Shown one piece after another: positions 9,931-23,000 of a stretch of DNA of 64,000 nucleotides (its first letter is position 1; the number at the start of each line of letters is the position of its first letter). This DNA is from Stachybotrys elegans (lineage: Eukaryota; Ascomycota; Sordariomycetes; Hypocreales; Stachybotryaceae). A program made the position numbers and the translations under genes. The notes beneath the pieces are model-generated. The model was not told the origin of the DNA. It made no database searches and saw only the letters and a program-made list of their open reading frames with translations. The DNA lies in assembly GCA_020746835.1 (NCBI GenBank), contig JAGPNK010000006.1, positions 1 to 64,000 on the forward strand, in the 5' to 3' direction.

Positions 9931-11839
9931 CCTTGTACATTTTAGTTTTGTTTCTTTCGCCGGCTGCTTCTTCACCCACGCGCACTTTGGAATACGAATA
10001 CCCATGACAGATTTCAGTACATTCAGAACTGTCAATATCATTATGATAACAATTTTATACCGCCGCTCCCTCAGAAAAATTCGCCGATGCGTGAAACCGA
10101 AGACTGATGAAGAACTGCAAGCATGTCTGGGCTTCTTCCCGGCGCGTTCCTGACTGAGACATTTATCGTGGCTGTATATTATGATCAAGTAATCGTGATA
10201 ACAAGGGCATTTTCCCTATGGGCACCCATCTACCCTATGGCAATGCAGTAATTCATGGCTATGTGTTCAACAAGATAGATAACGATGACTGGAGGGACGG
10301 GTGATTCTTATGGTATTTAAATGAATAGATACTACTTGTTATCAAACACGTATACAACGTGGAGTTTTACTGTGACAACATGTTCAAATCATCTGATCAT
10401 AGATGGAGCAAATGCTTTCATCGTTCTACGCGGGTAGATTAAGTTTCCAGTTACCGCTACAAGTCTGCTGTTGTGCCTGACCTAGACAGCAATGTACTTT
10501 ATCTTCCCCGAACGGCGCTTGCATAGACAAGTATCCTTTCTAGCCAGTTATGCTTACTTGGTTATATCCATGATATTGATCATCTTGCTCCTCAACAGGT
10601 CTTCCCGCTGAGTCGACAATGAAGTGAATTTGTCAGTAACATTGGGTTTGGTTTGCAGAGTTACTCGTCAAAGCTGAAAAACGTCAAGACGACCCAAAGT
10701 CGTCTGCTTGGAGAGAATCATCCTTCATGCCTGACTCTGATTATCCATTATTCCTCTCTCCTCGCTCCCAATGTCATACAATCTACTAGCACTACAGACG
10801 TCATACATCGAGCCAGTGTGTAGAAATGTCTTCAACCAAATCTTCGTATGTCCAGCTCTACCCCGGACAGGAACGCGCACTGAACCGCATCTGAAAGTAA
10901 ACTCCCCTTGTCGAGGAAATTAAGGACAGCACATGCAACCGCTGGCTGCATGACAGTCTCCCCAATGAAGTGGCGATATGCATTCGCTTTGCAATGGCAT
11001 GCATCTACTTCGCAATTGTTCGTTCTGGCATTGCGTCACGCATGGTGATAGATGAGGGCGGCTTCTAGTGAACCACAGGCGATGATGACCATCAAATGAC
11101 GACCCGATGGGCATTTGACATCTGGACAATCCCATCATCAGGTCGTCATACCCCTTTTGGTAAGGGATGGCAGTTCGATTTCCGGATCCATGTCAGGCAA
11201 TACTCGTGGAGTCTCACATTATTTGTGTGCGTGGGAGTGATCCAGGGATTGGGGGGATTCACCACCAAAACAATGCATTCCTAGGCCATGCAGTCCGCAC
11301 CTATTGCTCCTAATAGACGAGTGACCAGCCCTGCGGATTAAAACTTGTCGCAGACGGACCATGGAGACAAGCTGATAGACGCAGAGGGTGGTATTTCTGC
11401 TGAAAATGCAGTCGATTTGGACAATCCAACGTGTTTCTAACACGCCAAAAAGGCATGCTTATTGACGCGCAAACAAGATCATCACAACACTAGAAGCCGA
11501 GTAGGAGATTAGCATCTGCTGACAGCGTTCGTGATGGCAATATAAATGTCCGGTGCTCGGCGAGAGCATCCCGTCCTCCTCTCTCGTTATCCGCACACGC
11601 TCTTCAGCAATGCCGTCGCTCGTTACTTTGTTTCTTGCCTTCGGGCTTGTGTCCCAGGGATGGTCGGTAGACGTTCGTGATACGGCGGACGCGCTGCGCG
11701 CAGAGGAGAATGTCCAAGCTGCCGATGCTGGCTTTGCCGTCGATGTGGCGGTGCAAGCTGTCTTTTCGGCTTCGTCAAACTCGTCGGCATATAGTGCCAC
11801 CGTGTCTGCAACCGCCCTGCCCATCGCCCGTCGCGATAA
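9931..11839. other. AT-richer spacer without recognised genes
   Basis: About 1.9 kb, clearly more AT-rich than its flanks between roughly 10.0 and 10.9 kb, with only short open frames. No transposon ends or terminal repeats noticed. It ends at the truncated membrane-protein gene, whose missing 5' part I looked for here and did not find. Confidence 0.5.
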
Positions 11840-12695
11840 CCGCTTGAGTGGCGGGGTGACAGCACGCTGCGCGCGGCGCCCGTGTCCTTTGCGGGCTCGC
11901 CCCTGCTGGCGCGCCACGCGGGGCTGGTGCTCGCGCTCGTCGCCGCCGCCGCCGTCGCGTCCAACTGGTACATCGCGTCGTGGTGGCTCGCCGAGCCGCA
12001 CCGTGGCTACGGCGTGAAATGGGGCAAGACGTGGTACGGCCGCCCGGCGCGTGACACGACGGAGCTCGCGTACTGGACGGCTGGCTTCGCGCAGGTGTCG
12101 TTTAGCGTGGGCGCCCTGGCCATGCTGCTGCAGCGAGGGCACTCGGGAGGCCAATCCTATGCCATCTGGTAAGTTTTGACCGCCTCAGCTTGTGCGCCGT
12201 GTCTTCCGGAAAGCCTGCATACTTGCGCATGCCCTGCTGGCGCGGTGAGAGGAAACGAGGGGGAGGGGGGGCGTGTCATAGACGCGCTGTCCTTCTTGCC
12301 AGCCTTTTCGGGGGACACCGAGTCTGTTTCCAAAACCCAGGCTGTCGGATATCCGATATGCAGCTGCAACTCTTCAGCTGGCCCAGCGTCCAGCCAGCCA
12401 AGTCCAAGTCCCGCTGACACTGGTGGCGCACAACAGGTTCTGCCGCTTCGTCGGCACTCTGATGGGCCTCCCCATCTGCGTAGGCCTACTGGGGTGGTAC
12501 TGGCCCGAAGCCCACGGGTTCGTGTGGGAGCCAGCGTCGATCATCATGCTGAGCGCCGGCATCGTCTGCGACATTGCTTACCCCTTCCTGCTGGCCTACG
12601 TCCGGTCGACGGAAAAGGTACTGCCGGACGGCACCATCATCATGGGCGATGCGGTGGCGGTGGCGGTGGCGGCTGACTCGAGGAAGCAGCGGTAA
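11840..12695 (+). pseudogene. N-truncated integral membrane protein, Pyr4/PaxB-like family
   Basis: An open frame begins after TAA at 11837-11839, runs to 12168, is joined by a 268-bp intron (12169-12436, GTAAGT...ACAG) to 12437-12695 and codes for about 195 residues. The splice restores GGQSYAIWFCRFVGTLMG. Four hydrophobic segments are visible, with landmarks WYIASWWLAEPHRGYG, DTTELAYW, GWYWPEAHGF and CDIAYPFLL, the last with a membrane aspartate. From memory of the family these match the C-terminal half of fungal seven-TM proteins related to membrane terpene cyclases such as Pyr4 and PaxB. The three N-terminal helices and any ATG in this frame are missing; the 300 bp upstream encode nothing hydrophobic in any frame. 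I call it a probable gene remnant; unrecognised 5' exons are the alternative. Confidence 0.55.
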
Positions 12696-13451
12696 TTACA
12701 TAGCTGAAGGTTGAGAAATTGCTTCTGTCGGTCCTGAAACAAACGGGCATGATGCCATCTCCCCGTCGGAGGGCTATCAATAGCCCCAAGAGGAGTGAGG
12801 CGATGAAAGAGAAAGAGAAAAGAGTCAACAACGCCAGCAAGGGATCTGATATTCCAGCTCTAGTGCCAACTTTAAAAGTACCCGGCAGTGAATAGGATTA
12901 CTTGGTCAATGTGACGACGTGCCCTCGAGTATCGACGGCTAGGCCCAACGGCACATGGGGGCCGGCCCGTCATGACAGAAATGGGAGGGAGTGGCTGGCC
13001 GCTACGAGACAACAACCCGTTGCTCCCAAACACAAAAGGGAAAGGAAAGCCAGGGCAAGAGCCTTGTCTAGCGCGTGGTGGCTTGAAGATGCCGTGAATG
13101 GCGGCGGCGGCTAAGGGCCAGGCCTGTCGCAGTTCGCACGTCTAGCTATCTTTGTCCAGCCTCGTGGCCCTCGAACGCAGGAAGCCTTCCTTCACCCAAT
13201 CATCACCCCTGGACATGTTCAAGGACCAACCGCAAGCCCAACTCAGATTGGCTAGCGGCTTATGATATGAGTTTGGTTGCGGATCTAGGCCCTCTAATTC
13301 TACAATATATTACACATACGTTGATTGCCGACGGTGATCGGTGTGGGATGTACGGGTTTTCCCGGCGATCCTTCTGTCATAGTTGACATGGCGCCCAGCA
13401 TATCCATTGTCAAGTCGGGGAAGATGAAGGAAATGAATGGACAAGGAAAGA

Positions 13452-13471
13452 AGAGAGAGAGAGAGAGAGAG
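13452..13471. repeat. (AG)n microsatellite
   Basis: Twenty bases of perfect AG dinucleotide in non-coding sequence. Confidence 0.9.
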
Positions 13472-16400
13472 GAAGCCGATAGTTTCCCCCACTGAGGGGA
13501 GATGCCGCCGCGCAAGCGTCCAGGGATCAGCTCGTGTTCGAACGGGGCAGGGAAGAAGAAGCAATGTTTGTAAGGATCGCCTCAGCTGATAGATGTGGAC
13601 GCCCGGTATTCGCGATTACTGGTACATGGCAATAGACTACTGTATGTGCCAAGCATTACTGGCAATGGAACCTTGCCCGTACAGCCCAGTTACAGAAGAC
13701 AGAGCTTGTCGGCGTCTTGGCTTGGCCAGCCCATGCACACACGCCCAGAAGAGATTACGCTTGGTACGGCTGCAACTATCCTGTACTTCTCTCCACGTTT
13801 CTGTTTTGTGGCTGCAGGAGGACGCTTGGCCTTTACCAGCTTCACCTCGCAGCTCGTCTTGGCGCGAAATCCAACCAAAAACAGGTACAAATTGCTTGCT
13901 TTTCAACTTGTAATTGCAGTTGCAGGGGGGTGCGATGATGCTGATGATGCCGGTATTGAAGCGGCTGAATTACGCCTCTTCCTTGGCAGTAACGTTGCGT
14001 CTTATCACATTCATACCAAGCCTCCCTCCCTACCTACCCCCGTAGGTCCTGAAAATTAAGTTTGCCTTGCAGATTCGACTGCCTATTGAGCATTGGACGT
14101 TTGATGCTCGACATGCATGGGCGCCTTGGCTTGTGAGGGAGGGAGGGGCTTTGGAGTTTGGAGGGGGGGCTGCTGATCGCCACTGGGGGACAAACAAACC
14201 ATGGGGTTTGGCTGCAAGGGAGGAGTAGGAGGGCTACCCACTGTCTGGGCGTCGGCGGCAGTTGGATAGTTTAGCGCTGCGAGAGAAGGGCAGTTGAGGG
14301 TTGACGAGTCATGATGCGAGGCTGTTGTTAGCTATTGCCCGACAGAGCAGGCGAGGCTGGTTGACCAAGAATGATATGCAGTTGCCGTGCAGACAAGCCT
14401 GGATGCTTTACGCTCTATTATTATGCAACTATCTCGACGCCATCACACCCGGTTTGAGGGGGGCCTGATCCCATGAGCAGGTACTAGTAGTCAGTCATCT
14501 GCGCGAATGAAGGGGGGGTGGCCAGCCAAGAGAAACCCCGAGTTGTGATTGCGCGGCACAGGTCCAGCCAGCCTTCTCATTCGTGCCGTGCCGTGGATCA
14601 ACATTTTGGTGAGGCCTGGATTGACTCTGCTAGTCCTGAGCTGGCGCTGAGCGGCTGGCGCTGAGCGGCTGGTAGGCGGGTTGGCTTATGCCGACGGGGC
14701 GGCTGCCTATCTGTCTGGGTGGACGGATGGATGGAGCTTTCTAGATAGGCAAAGTTGCCTGGACCTGGGGCGTCTTATCGCTGACCTGAGAGTGCTTGTC
14801 GGGGTTGTGTTGCGTGTACGTGTGCCGGTTATGTGCGTATCGGTGAGACGGAACATGGGACGGTGGGGGAGACGAGCACACCCTCTTGGTGGATTAGATC
14901 CCAATCCAGGGGCCTCGTGAGCTTCCACGGCTGCTTCTATTCGTCTTCCTCGGCGGCCTGGTCATGAGAGAGAGTATCCCACTGTTGGTTCGTGCGCCAT
15001 GTTTGTCCTTCTTATCAACGCATGGGGGTGAAGCAGTATCGGGAGGTTAGTCAAGGCTGGTTGTCACACGTGGATGAGGGATATCATGATATCTTGATCA
15101 AGGAGCATACAGGTCCCCCCGCCACGCACTAACATGACTAAACTCGCAGCAGCGCCCCCCATCCGTGAGCCGTGTGGCGAGACGAGGAACGAGGAGGATT
15201 CCCGCCCAGAGGACAAAGGACGAAGGAGAAAGGACAAGGGTGGGTGCGCCGCTGAGGAAAGCCAGAATAACATGGCTCGGGGCATTTGCGTCTTGCTGAC
15301 ATACCATGATCCATGCCTCGGTTTAAAGATCTCACCTATCTTGGTCTTTTTTCTCGGCAGCATCCGACCGCATACATAAGCAGAGGGAGCGGACCGCGTT
15401 GTGTCGCTGTGATTCGCCCCCCCACGCCGACCCAGTGTTGGTGGTGCCGGATTGGGGAAGTGGGAAGAAAGAGATGCTGCAGTGCTGCAGATGGCAGACC
15501 GGTGAGGAGGGGAGAGGGCAGGGGTGGGAGTAGGAGGGTTCCTTTGCAGGATGCCGGGATGTTGGGGGGGAGGGGGGTTCGGCAGGATAGGACATATCGG
15601 GAATTGATGGCATCGACATGGATGCCGTACTCGCCATCGGCCGATGATGATGTCGGCGAGGGTGTGCCACTTGCACTTTGTACTTTGTATATCGAGAAGG
15701 ATGGCGCTGCATGTCCAAAGGCTGCTGATGCTCCTCAGCGGGGGGACATTGGTAGCGATTATTTACACGAGTGCTCGCTACCGCCCAGCAGACTCGTGGC
15801 CCCCCTGGAGTCGATGGGGTCAACCCTCTCGCTTTGGCTATGTCGACTTTATCCGGTGAGTCAATGTAAGCGATATGATTGATGGTTGCGCCGCAAGATG
15901 GGATGAGGAAAATACTGTATGTAGGTACGTATTATATTCTGGCGGTAGTTTGGCCTGGAAGAGGTACTGGCGGCCATAGCCGGCTTCTGAGCATCGACTT
16001 AGTTGTGGATTGGCCAATTGAGAGCGTGAGCGTATGCCCCGTGCCGTATCGGAGCCCGGCTATACGAGCTTCGCGAGAGCAACAAGACATGGCTGGGTGC
16101 AGTACCATAATCAACTGCCCCCCAACCGATGGCCCGCGTCGGATGAGGGGTCGGATGAGGATCGGATCCGGGGCTTTCGAGCGGAAACGAGGCAAGGCCG
16201 AGGAGATGGAGGACGTGATGGAAGGGGTTCCCAGTCGCTCAGCAAGGTTGCATGCACCCGCCGCGTGGCCTTGTTGATGCAGCTCAGCTTATCGAAGGGA
16301 AGGGGAAGAAAGAAATAAAGAGGGGCGTGGGTAAAATGGAGGAGGAGGAAGAGGTTTGGCTATCTTGGCCCTGGCTGGCGGCCCCCTCAGGGAACGAACA

Positions 16401-16714
16401 TTTGGTGACTAACAGCCAGCAGAGACGCGCGCGCTTTTTTTTTCTTTTCTTTTTTTTTTTCCGTCGCTCTCTGATTGTGACGGGCGCGTGAGCCAGAGAG
16501 CCGGCGAGTCTGGGTCCGACATATGTACGTGAGATGATGATGCTATCTTTGGTATCTGCTCGGCATGATGAACGCAGGCGCGAGAGGTAAATTAATTAAT
16601 CAGGGTGAGATATCCTCCCTTGCCATCTCAGCTCAGCCCAACTTGTCAGCGGGCCGTCCCAGCTTACACATCCGTGTACGCTCACTACCTGATTAGTAGA
16701 TTGTACTGTACTGT

Positions 16715-16732
16715 ATGTACTGTACAGTACAT
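16715..16732. repeat. 18-bp perfect palindrome
   Basis: ATGTACTGTACAGTACAT equals its own reverse complement. Directly to its left are further GTACTGTA half-units (16703-16713), so the whole 30-bp area is built from GTACTGTA-like elements and could form a hairpin or serve as a dimeric binding site. Confidence 0.9.
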
Positions 16733-17900
16733 GCTCGTGCGGGCGCAATAGATGGAAGCGGGCGACGATAGTATGCGTTGGAGCCGTATCACTGGGGGAG
16801 AAATCTCGTTCCGTCGGGCGAGAGAAGAGACAACAGGCTATCGTCAAATTGCAACCTATTGCAGAAAAAAGCAAAGCAAGAAGAAAATTAGAGAAAAGAA
16901 AAGCAAAGTCCTGGTCTAGTGCTGTCATTGTTACGTGCTATGCGCAACACAATGGAGTTTGCAATCCGCACGCCCTCTCCACCATCCGTCAGCCCAATCA
17001 TCCATCCCTCCCTCCCTCCCTTACCTGCATGGGCGCATCCTATTTTGTGCGTGCGACGGGCTGCAGGTGTGTGTTTGCTGCTACTCGCCCTCACCTAACT
17101 CCGCATGTCGTGGCACCAGCCGGCGATGGCCAAGTAACACGCTTCCCTCTTTATTTGCTTTTGTGTGTGCTGGGCAAGAGACAGACAGTAATACGAGAAG
17201 CGCCGCACACGCCCCTCCGGTTCTCCCTCTCTCCCTCTCCTCAGCTCTCGTCGTCACACTTCGCCTTGCTTTTTCTTCGTTTTTAGTCTCGCTGCTTTTA
17301 ATCTTGGCACATATGCATCTTGATAGGGCCCTGACATGAGCAAGAATCCCTGCCCTCTCGTCGTCGAGCCCAGGCCTCTCTGCAGACGCCACATGCATGA
17401 TTTGCGACTGTTGAATGGCATGGACCGACAGACCTGCGCTGTATTCCTGTCCCTCCATCCTCCTCCACCTCTCCACAGGCCCCCCTCGTCACTGTCACAC
17501 ACGTGTGCCCCCTCTGTGGGCTGTACGTACATACCTGTACATACAGCAAGGGCCGTCATCGTCGAGCGCCATGGCGGGATTCGCGATTGTCCTCTGTGAC
17601 GGGATTGCCCTCCGCTCCACACCCTCTTTTTCCATCAAGGCCATTCTTAGGCTGCAAAGTCTCCCTCGTCGGACCTCGACGCCCCAGCGCGGAATCCACC
17701 CCGAAAGAGAATTGGTTAGGGTTGGGGTAATCCGACACAGAGACCAAGGGAGCGAGAAAGGAAAGACGACGTCGGTCACTGTGCCAGAGAAGTCATTTGT
17801 TGACAGCGCCTCGGCCCGCGTCCTAGCGTGCACCACACTGCCTGTCCAGCATGCAAACCCCGCTGTGCCCAGCTGCTTCGCCTTTGCCCTGCGTCCAAAG

Positions 17901-17916
17901 CCCCCCCCCCCCCCCC
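17901..17916. repeat. 16-base C homopolymer
   Basis: Sixteen consecutive C in non-coding sequence of the gene-poor region. Confidence 0.95.
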
Positions 17917-18384
17917 AAGGGAGACACAGAGAGTGTAAGCAGCTTGCCTGAGCTACATACATTAAATGTATTGTTACTCTAAACCTAAAGCCGTCTTGGC
18001 TCATCTGGGGCTGTGCGTTGGCTCATCTAGCATGTGTCCATCTCTCTCGGGCAGCATCATGCGCATGCCTTCCTTGGTCAAAAGCTAGATCGGACCCGAG
18101 CCATGGGAATCTCGCAAATCTACACGCCCTCTCCTTTTTTACAAGCCGTGTGTGTGTCTCAAAGGGGAACCGGAGCAGGGTGGTGGGAAGCAAGGGCTGA
18201 CGTGACGCAACCCGTGCCTGTTCTTGCTCCCCCAGATGGGGAAACCGAGCACAAACATCGAGACAGAGGCGGCGCCGGCCGGTCTGTGTGTCAGTGAGCG
18301 CCAGTCTCGTCCCCTGTGGGTTCGGCCAAGTGGTGTGCATATGTGGGTGGTGTGTAAGACATCAGAGCGTTTACAGATATGTAC

Positions 18385-18419
<35 letters not shown>

Positions 18420-18446
18420 TGTGCGTGTGCGTGTGTGCGTGCGTGC
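18385..18446. repeat. (GT)n / (GCGT)n microsatellite
   Basis: A perfect GT run (18389-18415) flanked by GC-interrupted GTGC units, about 62 bp in all. Alternating purine-pyrimidine, hence Z-DNA prone. Confidence 0.93.
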
Positions 18447-19625
18447 AGGACTGCACCGAAACGTCAGATTTGAGAGATAATCCATAATACCATGCTTGCT
18501 ATTTGCCTGACGTTCCTTCGCCGGTCCCATGATGCCCTTACCATCCCGTGGTATTCTTATGCCCAATATAGTAGGAAAACAAGCCTAATTTCTGGCAGAA
18601 AAAAGAAAAAGAAAAAACAGTCAACACCATTATTCGCAAGGTGCCCCAGAAGCAAGTTCGATCCCAAAAGTCCCAAGCCAAAGATAACCCCGTGGTCCCT
18701 TCCCATGTGTCCCAGGATAGAAAAACCCTCAAATAAGAGACCCTCAGCGGGGGAGGACTTGTCGCAAAAAATCAAGCTCTATCAGTGTCCGTGCCAAAAT
18801 ACCCCATGCTTATCTTTTCTTCTTTTCGCCTCCCTCTGAGTGCTGTGTCCATGTCCTCACATGTGATCCTCGGAGTCGTGATGCATCGAACATGGTTGGT
18901 GGTGTGGCAGACGAGTGTTGCCGTGAGTCCAAGGAAAAGGACGGTAGATAAAGGAAACCCATAAGTGTACACGCTCCGTTGGTCCTTGGGCGTAGGCCCA
19001 TTCCTGGTTGGTTTTTTTTTTTTTTGTTGTTTGTTGTTATCGGTGATATTGTTTGGATGTCGTTTAATGTTGTTGTCCCTTGCATTCGTTGATGTATCCG
19101 TGCTTTTTTTCCCCTTCTCCCTCTTCTTTCGGTGCTCTCGTTCGTCCCATTTGTCTTGTCTCGTACCGACTCCGCTGGCAAAGGTGCCCTGTGCTGGTGG
19201 CCACGGAGTTGGTGGCCTCGGCTGGCCGTTTCAGACTCTTCGGTTGCATTGTCCAAAGGTTCTCATCTCCACACCCAATCTCTTACCACCGTCTTGGGTG
19301 CAGAAAGTGGGTATTGGTGGGTAAGTCGTAAAACGGTCGATTCTGGAGATTGGATGTGGAAACTGGGTCGGAACTTTGTCGCTTTAAGACAAGAGCAGTA
19401 AGACCGCCGAGTGCCCAAAGAAAGCGAGAAAGCGGGAGAAGACGGGGGCGAGAAAAAAAATAAAGGGAGGGAAGAGAAGAAGAAAAAAATGAAGAGCAAA
19501 ACCAACAGCCGCAAGCGAGAGCGAGGCTACCAGCAGGGTGGTCGCGAATGGTTCGTAGAAATGAGGGATAAGAAAGTAACCATGTCGGCGATGCGGGGTG
19601 GTCGATTCGCAAAGGGTTTCCCCTT

Positions 19626-20088
19626 CTAGGCAGAGACTCGGTGGTGGTATGGGTGAGACACGGCAGAATCAGGACGCCGAATCATCTTGGCCCACGGATG
19701 ATTGCTGGGCTGTTGGCGTTCACGGCATGCACCTGTAGTGGAGAGGTTAGTCAGATGATGCGAACTGTGCAAGATATCGATGGCTGTCAGACATACCGCA
19801 TATGTCGTCACCCCTGCGTTCAAGTGCCGTTAGCTGATGTTGCTATTTTGCGGATGGGACAAAAGGGTGGCTTACCAGTACTGCTTGCTGACGACCACAG
19901 GAGGACACCTCTTCTCCGTCGCAATGTACTTGGGACACCAGGACTCGACAAGGTGATAGTGGTGCTGGCAACTCAGCTCTCGCTGTAGAGATGAGCGTGT
20001 GTTAGTTTGGCCACGGCACGGTGCAGGAAGAGGTTGATCCTGGTGAGTGAGGGCTTTGTTGAGCACTCACATATATGTAGTTGCACAT
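19626..20088 (-). CDS. Small cysteine-rich protein of the fungal 'MCNY' type (four exons)
   Basis: Four exons, complement(join(19626..19732,19797..19813,19876..19982,20071..20088)), 82 residues. Every junction has strong signals: donors GTGAGT, GTAAGC, GTATGT; acceptors CTACAG, ACGCAG, CTACAG; branch points AGCTAAC in intron 2 and TGACTAAC in intron 3. All phases agree although exons 1 and 3 are only 18 and 17 nt. The product begins MCNYIYRELSC and continues through ESWCPKYI, KRCPP and DDICGACRER, giving six cysteines (2, 11, 22, 32, 47, 50) with a final CxxC and a nearby HHYH, suggesting metal binding. There is no signal peptide. From memory, short fungal proteins starting MCNY with the same C...WC...RCPP...CGxC order are widespread in Pezizomycotina; their function is unknown to me. 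It stands alone in the gene-poor region. Confidence 0.8.
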
Positions 20089-23000
20089 GGCGACTGTGGG
20101 TGGTGGTGGAAGATCAAGCGAGGTAGGTCTGTATGGCGTTTCTGCAGTTTATAAACGATCCCAGGTGAGTCGAGTGCCAGTAACGGCGTTCCGTGAGAGG
20201 GCAGATCAAGCGTGGAAGAGTTGACGATGCCGGCTGGATAAAGGCGTTATGAAAGGAGGATAGATACAAGGAGCAAGCAGAGGCGGAAAGGTCGTGGGTG
20301 AGGCTTGGCTGGTCGAGGTTGATATATACTGTCTTGTCCAGTTCAGGTATTCTAGGTTGCAGTCCGGGGTGTGGTGGCAAAGGTCTTGGGGACCAGCAGC
20401 GTATTTAAGTGTCCGCCTTGTTCCTGTCAAAGTGACAAGAGTACGGATGGGAGAAGCAACCAAGAGGGTCTGTCAAGGTCCAGGGCAGATGAAGGGCGAG
20501 CGAGAGAGGGAGAAAGGACACGCCCTGCCACCCCTCCCCCCGCAATCACCAGTCGATCTTCCAACGCTTCTTTGCCTGTGTCACGACAGCCCGGTGGGAG
20601 GGATACAAACAATGGGACACAGGGGGAGGGGGGGGGGTCCATGCTGAGGGAAGGAAGTCGGCGGCAGGATGGAAGGGTGGGTGGTAAGGTCGAGCAAGGG
20701 CGGGCCGCCGCCAGAGTCGGCGTAGCAAGAGTCGGAACAAGCCAGAGAGTCAGTCAGAGGTCAAGCAAGGGTGTCATGACAAGTTGCTTCTCGCTCCCTC
20801 TCGCGTTCTTTCTCGTTAGGCGCACACCCTCGGGCGCCCCCAATGTGCCACGGGCGAACTCTGACATTCAGACAGCCTAGTCCGAGTAATAGTGTTGACT
20901 GGGGGGGGCAGGACTTCGCGTTGTGGCTGCAGGACACGACGGGTTTTAGTCGTGCATAGCGTTCCGTATTTGGCACCGTCAAGTCCATGACACTTTTTGC
21001 TGCTCATGCAGCAGAGAGGAGAGGAGGCACGCGGCGCGGAGGGGGGGTGGGGGTGGGGTGGCAGGGAAAATGAACTGATTTTGGTTTCTTGGCCTTTTTG
21101 GCTGTTTTTTTTTTCCTTCTTGCTGGCCCTCCCTCTTCTGGACGGTGATTTGAGAAGGTAGAGGCAGGTAGAATGGGCCCGGGCGCTCTTCAGGTACAGT
21201 GGACGCTCCACTGGCCACTGACTGGATAGGATAGACGCCCAGCCCCCACTATAATTACAGCACGCGGCCTAGAAAAATGACCGTCCATGACACTGACACC
21301 CACACCCAAACGTTTGTCCCGACTTGTGCAATGTCCGAACCCACGATGCCATCAAAGTTCACCCCATTTTACATTACTCGAGTCACCATGCCTCCCGTAT
21401 CTACCTATCTATGCAGGTTCTCAGATTTGACTTTTAGCTACGAATGCCTGTCCCTGCCGTCTTTTACTCTCTAGTCTTGTTGTCTCTTGTCTCGCACACT
21501 TTGCTTCTGCCGCCGGTGGGATAGACTTATCGCGCCATCTCTGAACAAGAAGACGATATCCCACTCGCCCTTTGAAGCACCTTCGAAGCACCCTCGAGTC
21601 CGTGTGCGCCCGTGCGGCCACCGTCGCGATGCAACGCACCACTCTGTGTGGCGTGTGTTTGTGCGTCTTATGCACGAGGCGGGGCGCGCGCCAGCACAGA
21701 CGGAGCGGCCGTTTTCTCAGCAATCATGGCCTTCATTTGCTTGCCATGACTTGTTTGTCGCCATGTGACGGACATGGCCGTCTGCCTCCCATCCCATCCT
21801 ATCCTTTCTCTTTATCCCTCCCAGCCTATCTTGGGTGCCATTGTGCAGGGAAGGGAAACTTCATTCTCCAATCGCCGACCAGCCATCAAGGTTCCTGACT
21901 GAACTAACGGCTCCTGCCGTGTAGTAGTTTGCCTGTGACTCGAACCAACCCGCGCCTGCCTTGTCACGCCTCCTGCCCTTCACCGGCTTTTGCTCGCATT
22001 CATCCCCCCTCTTCATCTCCATCTCCATCTCGCTTCGCTTCCAGAGCCATGGGATATGGAGTATCTCCTCTCCCGAGGCCAAGGCCCGGCGGAAGATCCA
22101 TCATGCTGGGTCGACTATGGCTTCCGCCTTCAGCTCCCGTGGCCATGTGCTTCAGCTCCATGTGCCACTATTTCCACATTGTCCTCCCGGTCTCCTGGTT
22201 TGGGGGGTCGCACGGCGTCCTGAAGTTTGCGGCTGCCCACACTATCGTCTCGCAAGTGGCAACCATCGTGTTCGGATCAACAAAGAATCCAGAGCACCGG
22301 GGAGCATGGTCAAGGGTGGCACGTTCGCCAAAGGCGGTCTCGAAGCATCTGCCGGATGCTTCCTTTGACCTTCTCACGGAAAGAACCGATGCATTCCCTC
22401 CCTGGAGCCCAACCTCGGGTTTTATCATGAGTCCGTTGGCTGCCTCCCTCTCCTCCTGCGCATTCGACCACTCGCGGCCTCACCGACCTCAAACCACCAC
22501 CAAACCCCCCTTCGCCGTGAAACTTCCAGTGCTAATTTAGAATGGCCCAGCACTACTTACTAGGCCAAGCATATCCTATCTGCCATCAGTGCGCTGCTCC
22601 AGCGCCCGTCGCCCCTCAGCTCTCGTCGTGTATGCCCAACTATGGAGAAGAGATCCCCTGCACCGCCTTCAGCAAGAGGCCAAGAGGCCGCAAGAGACAC
22701 ACCACCAGACGCCACAGACACCACCGTTCCGGCCAGCTGGGGCGCTTCTTTGCCCCCGTTCGCCTAGCTCTTAAGCGAATCGTCTAGAGGTAAGGCTAGT
22801 TCGATCAAACCTGTCTCTGGCAATAACACCATCAACAGCCCGCGCCGACTGCACTAAGAAAGGTTATGCCAAAGTCTCGTAGAAGTGCAGACCCAGCTCA
22901 GCGTCACTTCTTTCTTGCTCCTCTCTTCCGCAAGGAGACATTCGCTCCGCAACATCGGATCCCCCTGCTGCTCGTCTCATCGTTGCTTACAATAAGTGGC

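Larger units (their letters stand above)
12696..19625. other. Gene-poor region, left part
   Basis: 6.9 kb without a gene I can support. Sequence is of mixed composition with many G-rich and pyrimidine-rich stretches and several simple repeats (listed separately). Short open frames have no domain, start context or splice logic. A promoter-like pyrimidine-rich run occurs around 17.2-17.3 kb, but no convincing coding exon follows it. Confidence 0.5.

Noticed and set aside
11459..12154. 231-codon minus-strand frame opposite the membrane-protein remnant
   Set aside because: Very basic low-complexity translation, no domain; the plus strand carries the family-like sequence.
15879..16318. Possible genes in the G-rich region around 15.3-16.5 kb
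   Set aside because: Several overlapping open frames on both strands, none with a domain, consistent splice sites or recognisable homology.
18640..18680. tRNA B-box-like AGTTCGATCCC
   Set aside because: No A box at the right distance and no cloverleaf stems can be paired. Similar single hits near 11.17, 22.80, 42.95 and 54.10 kb failed the same test.
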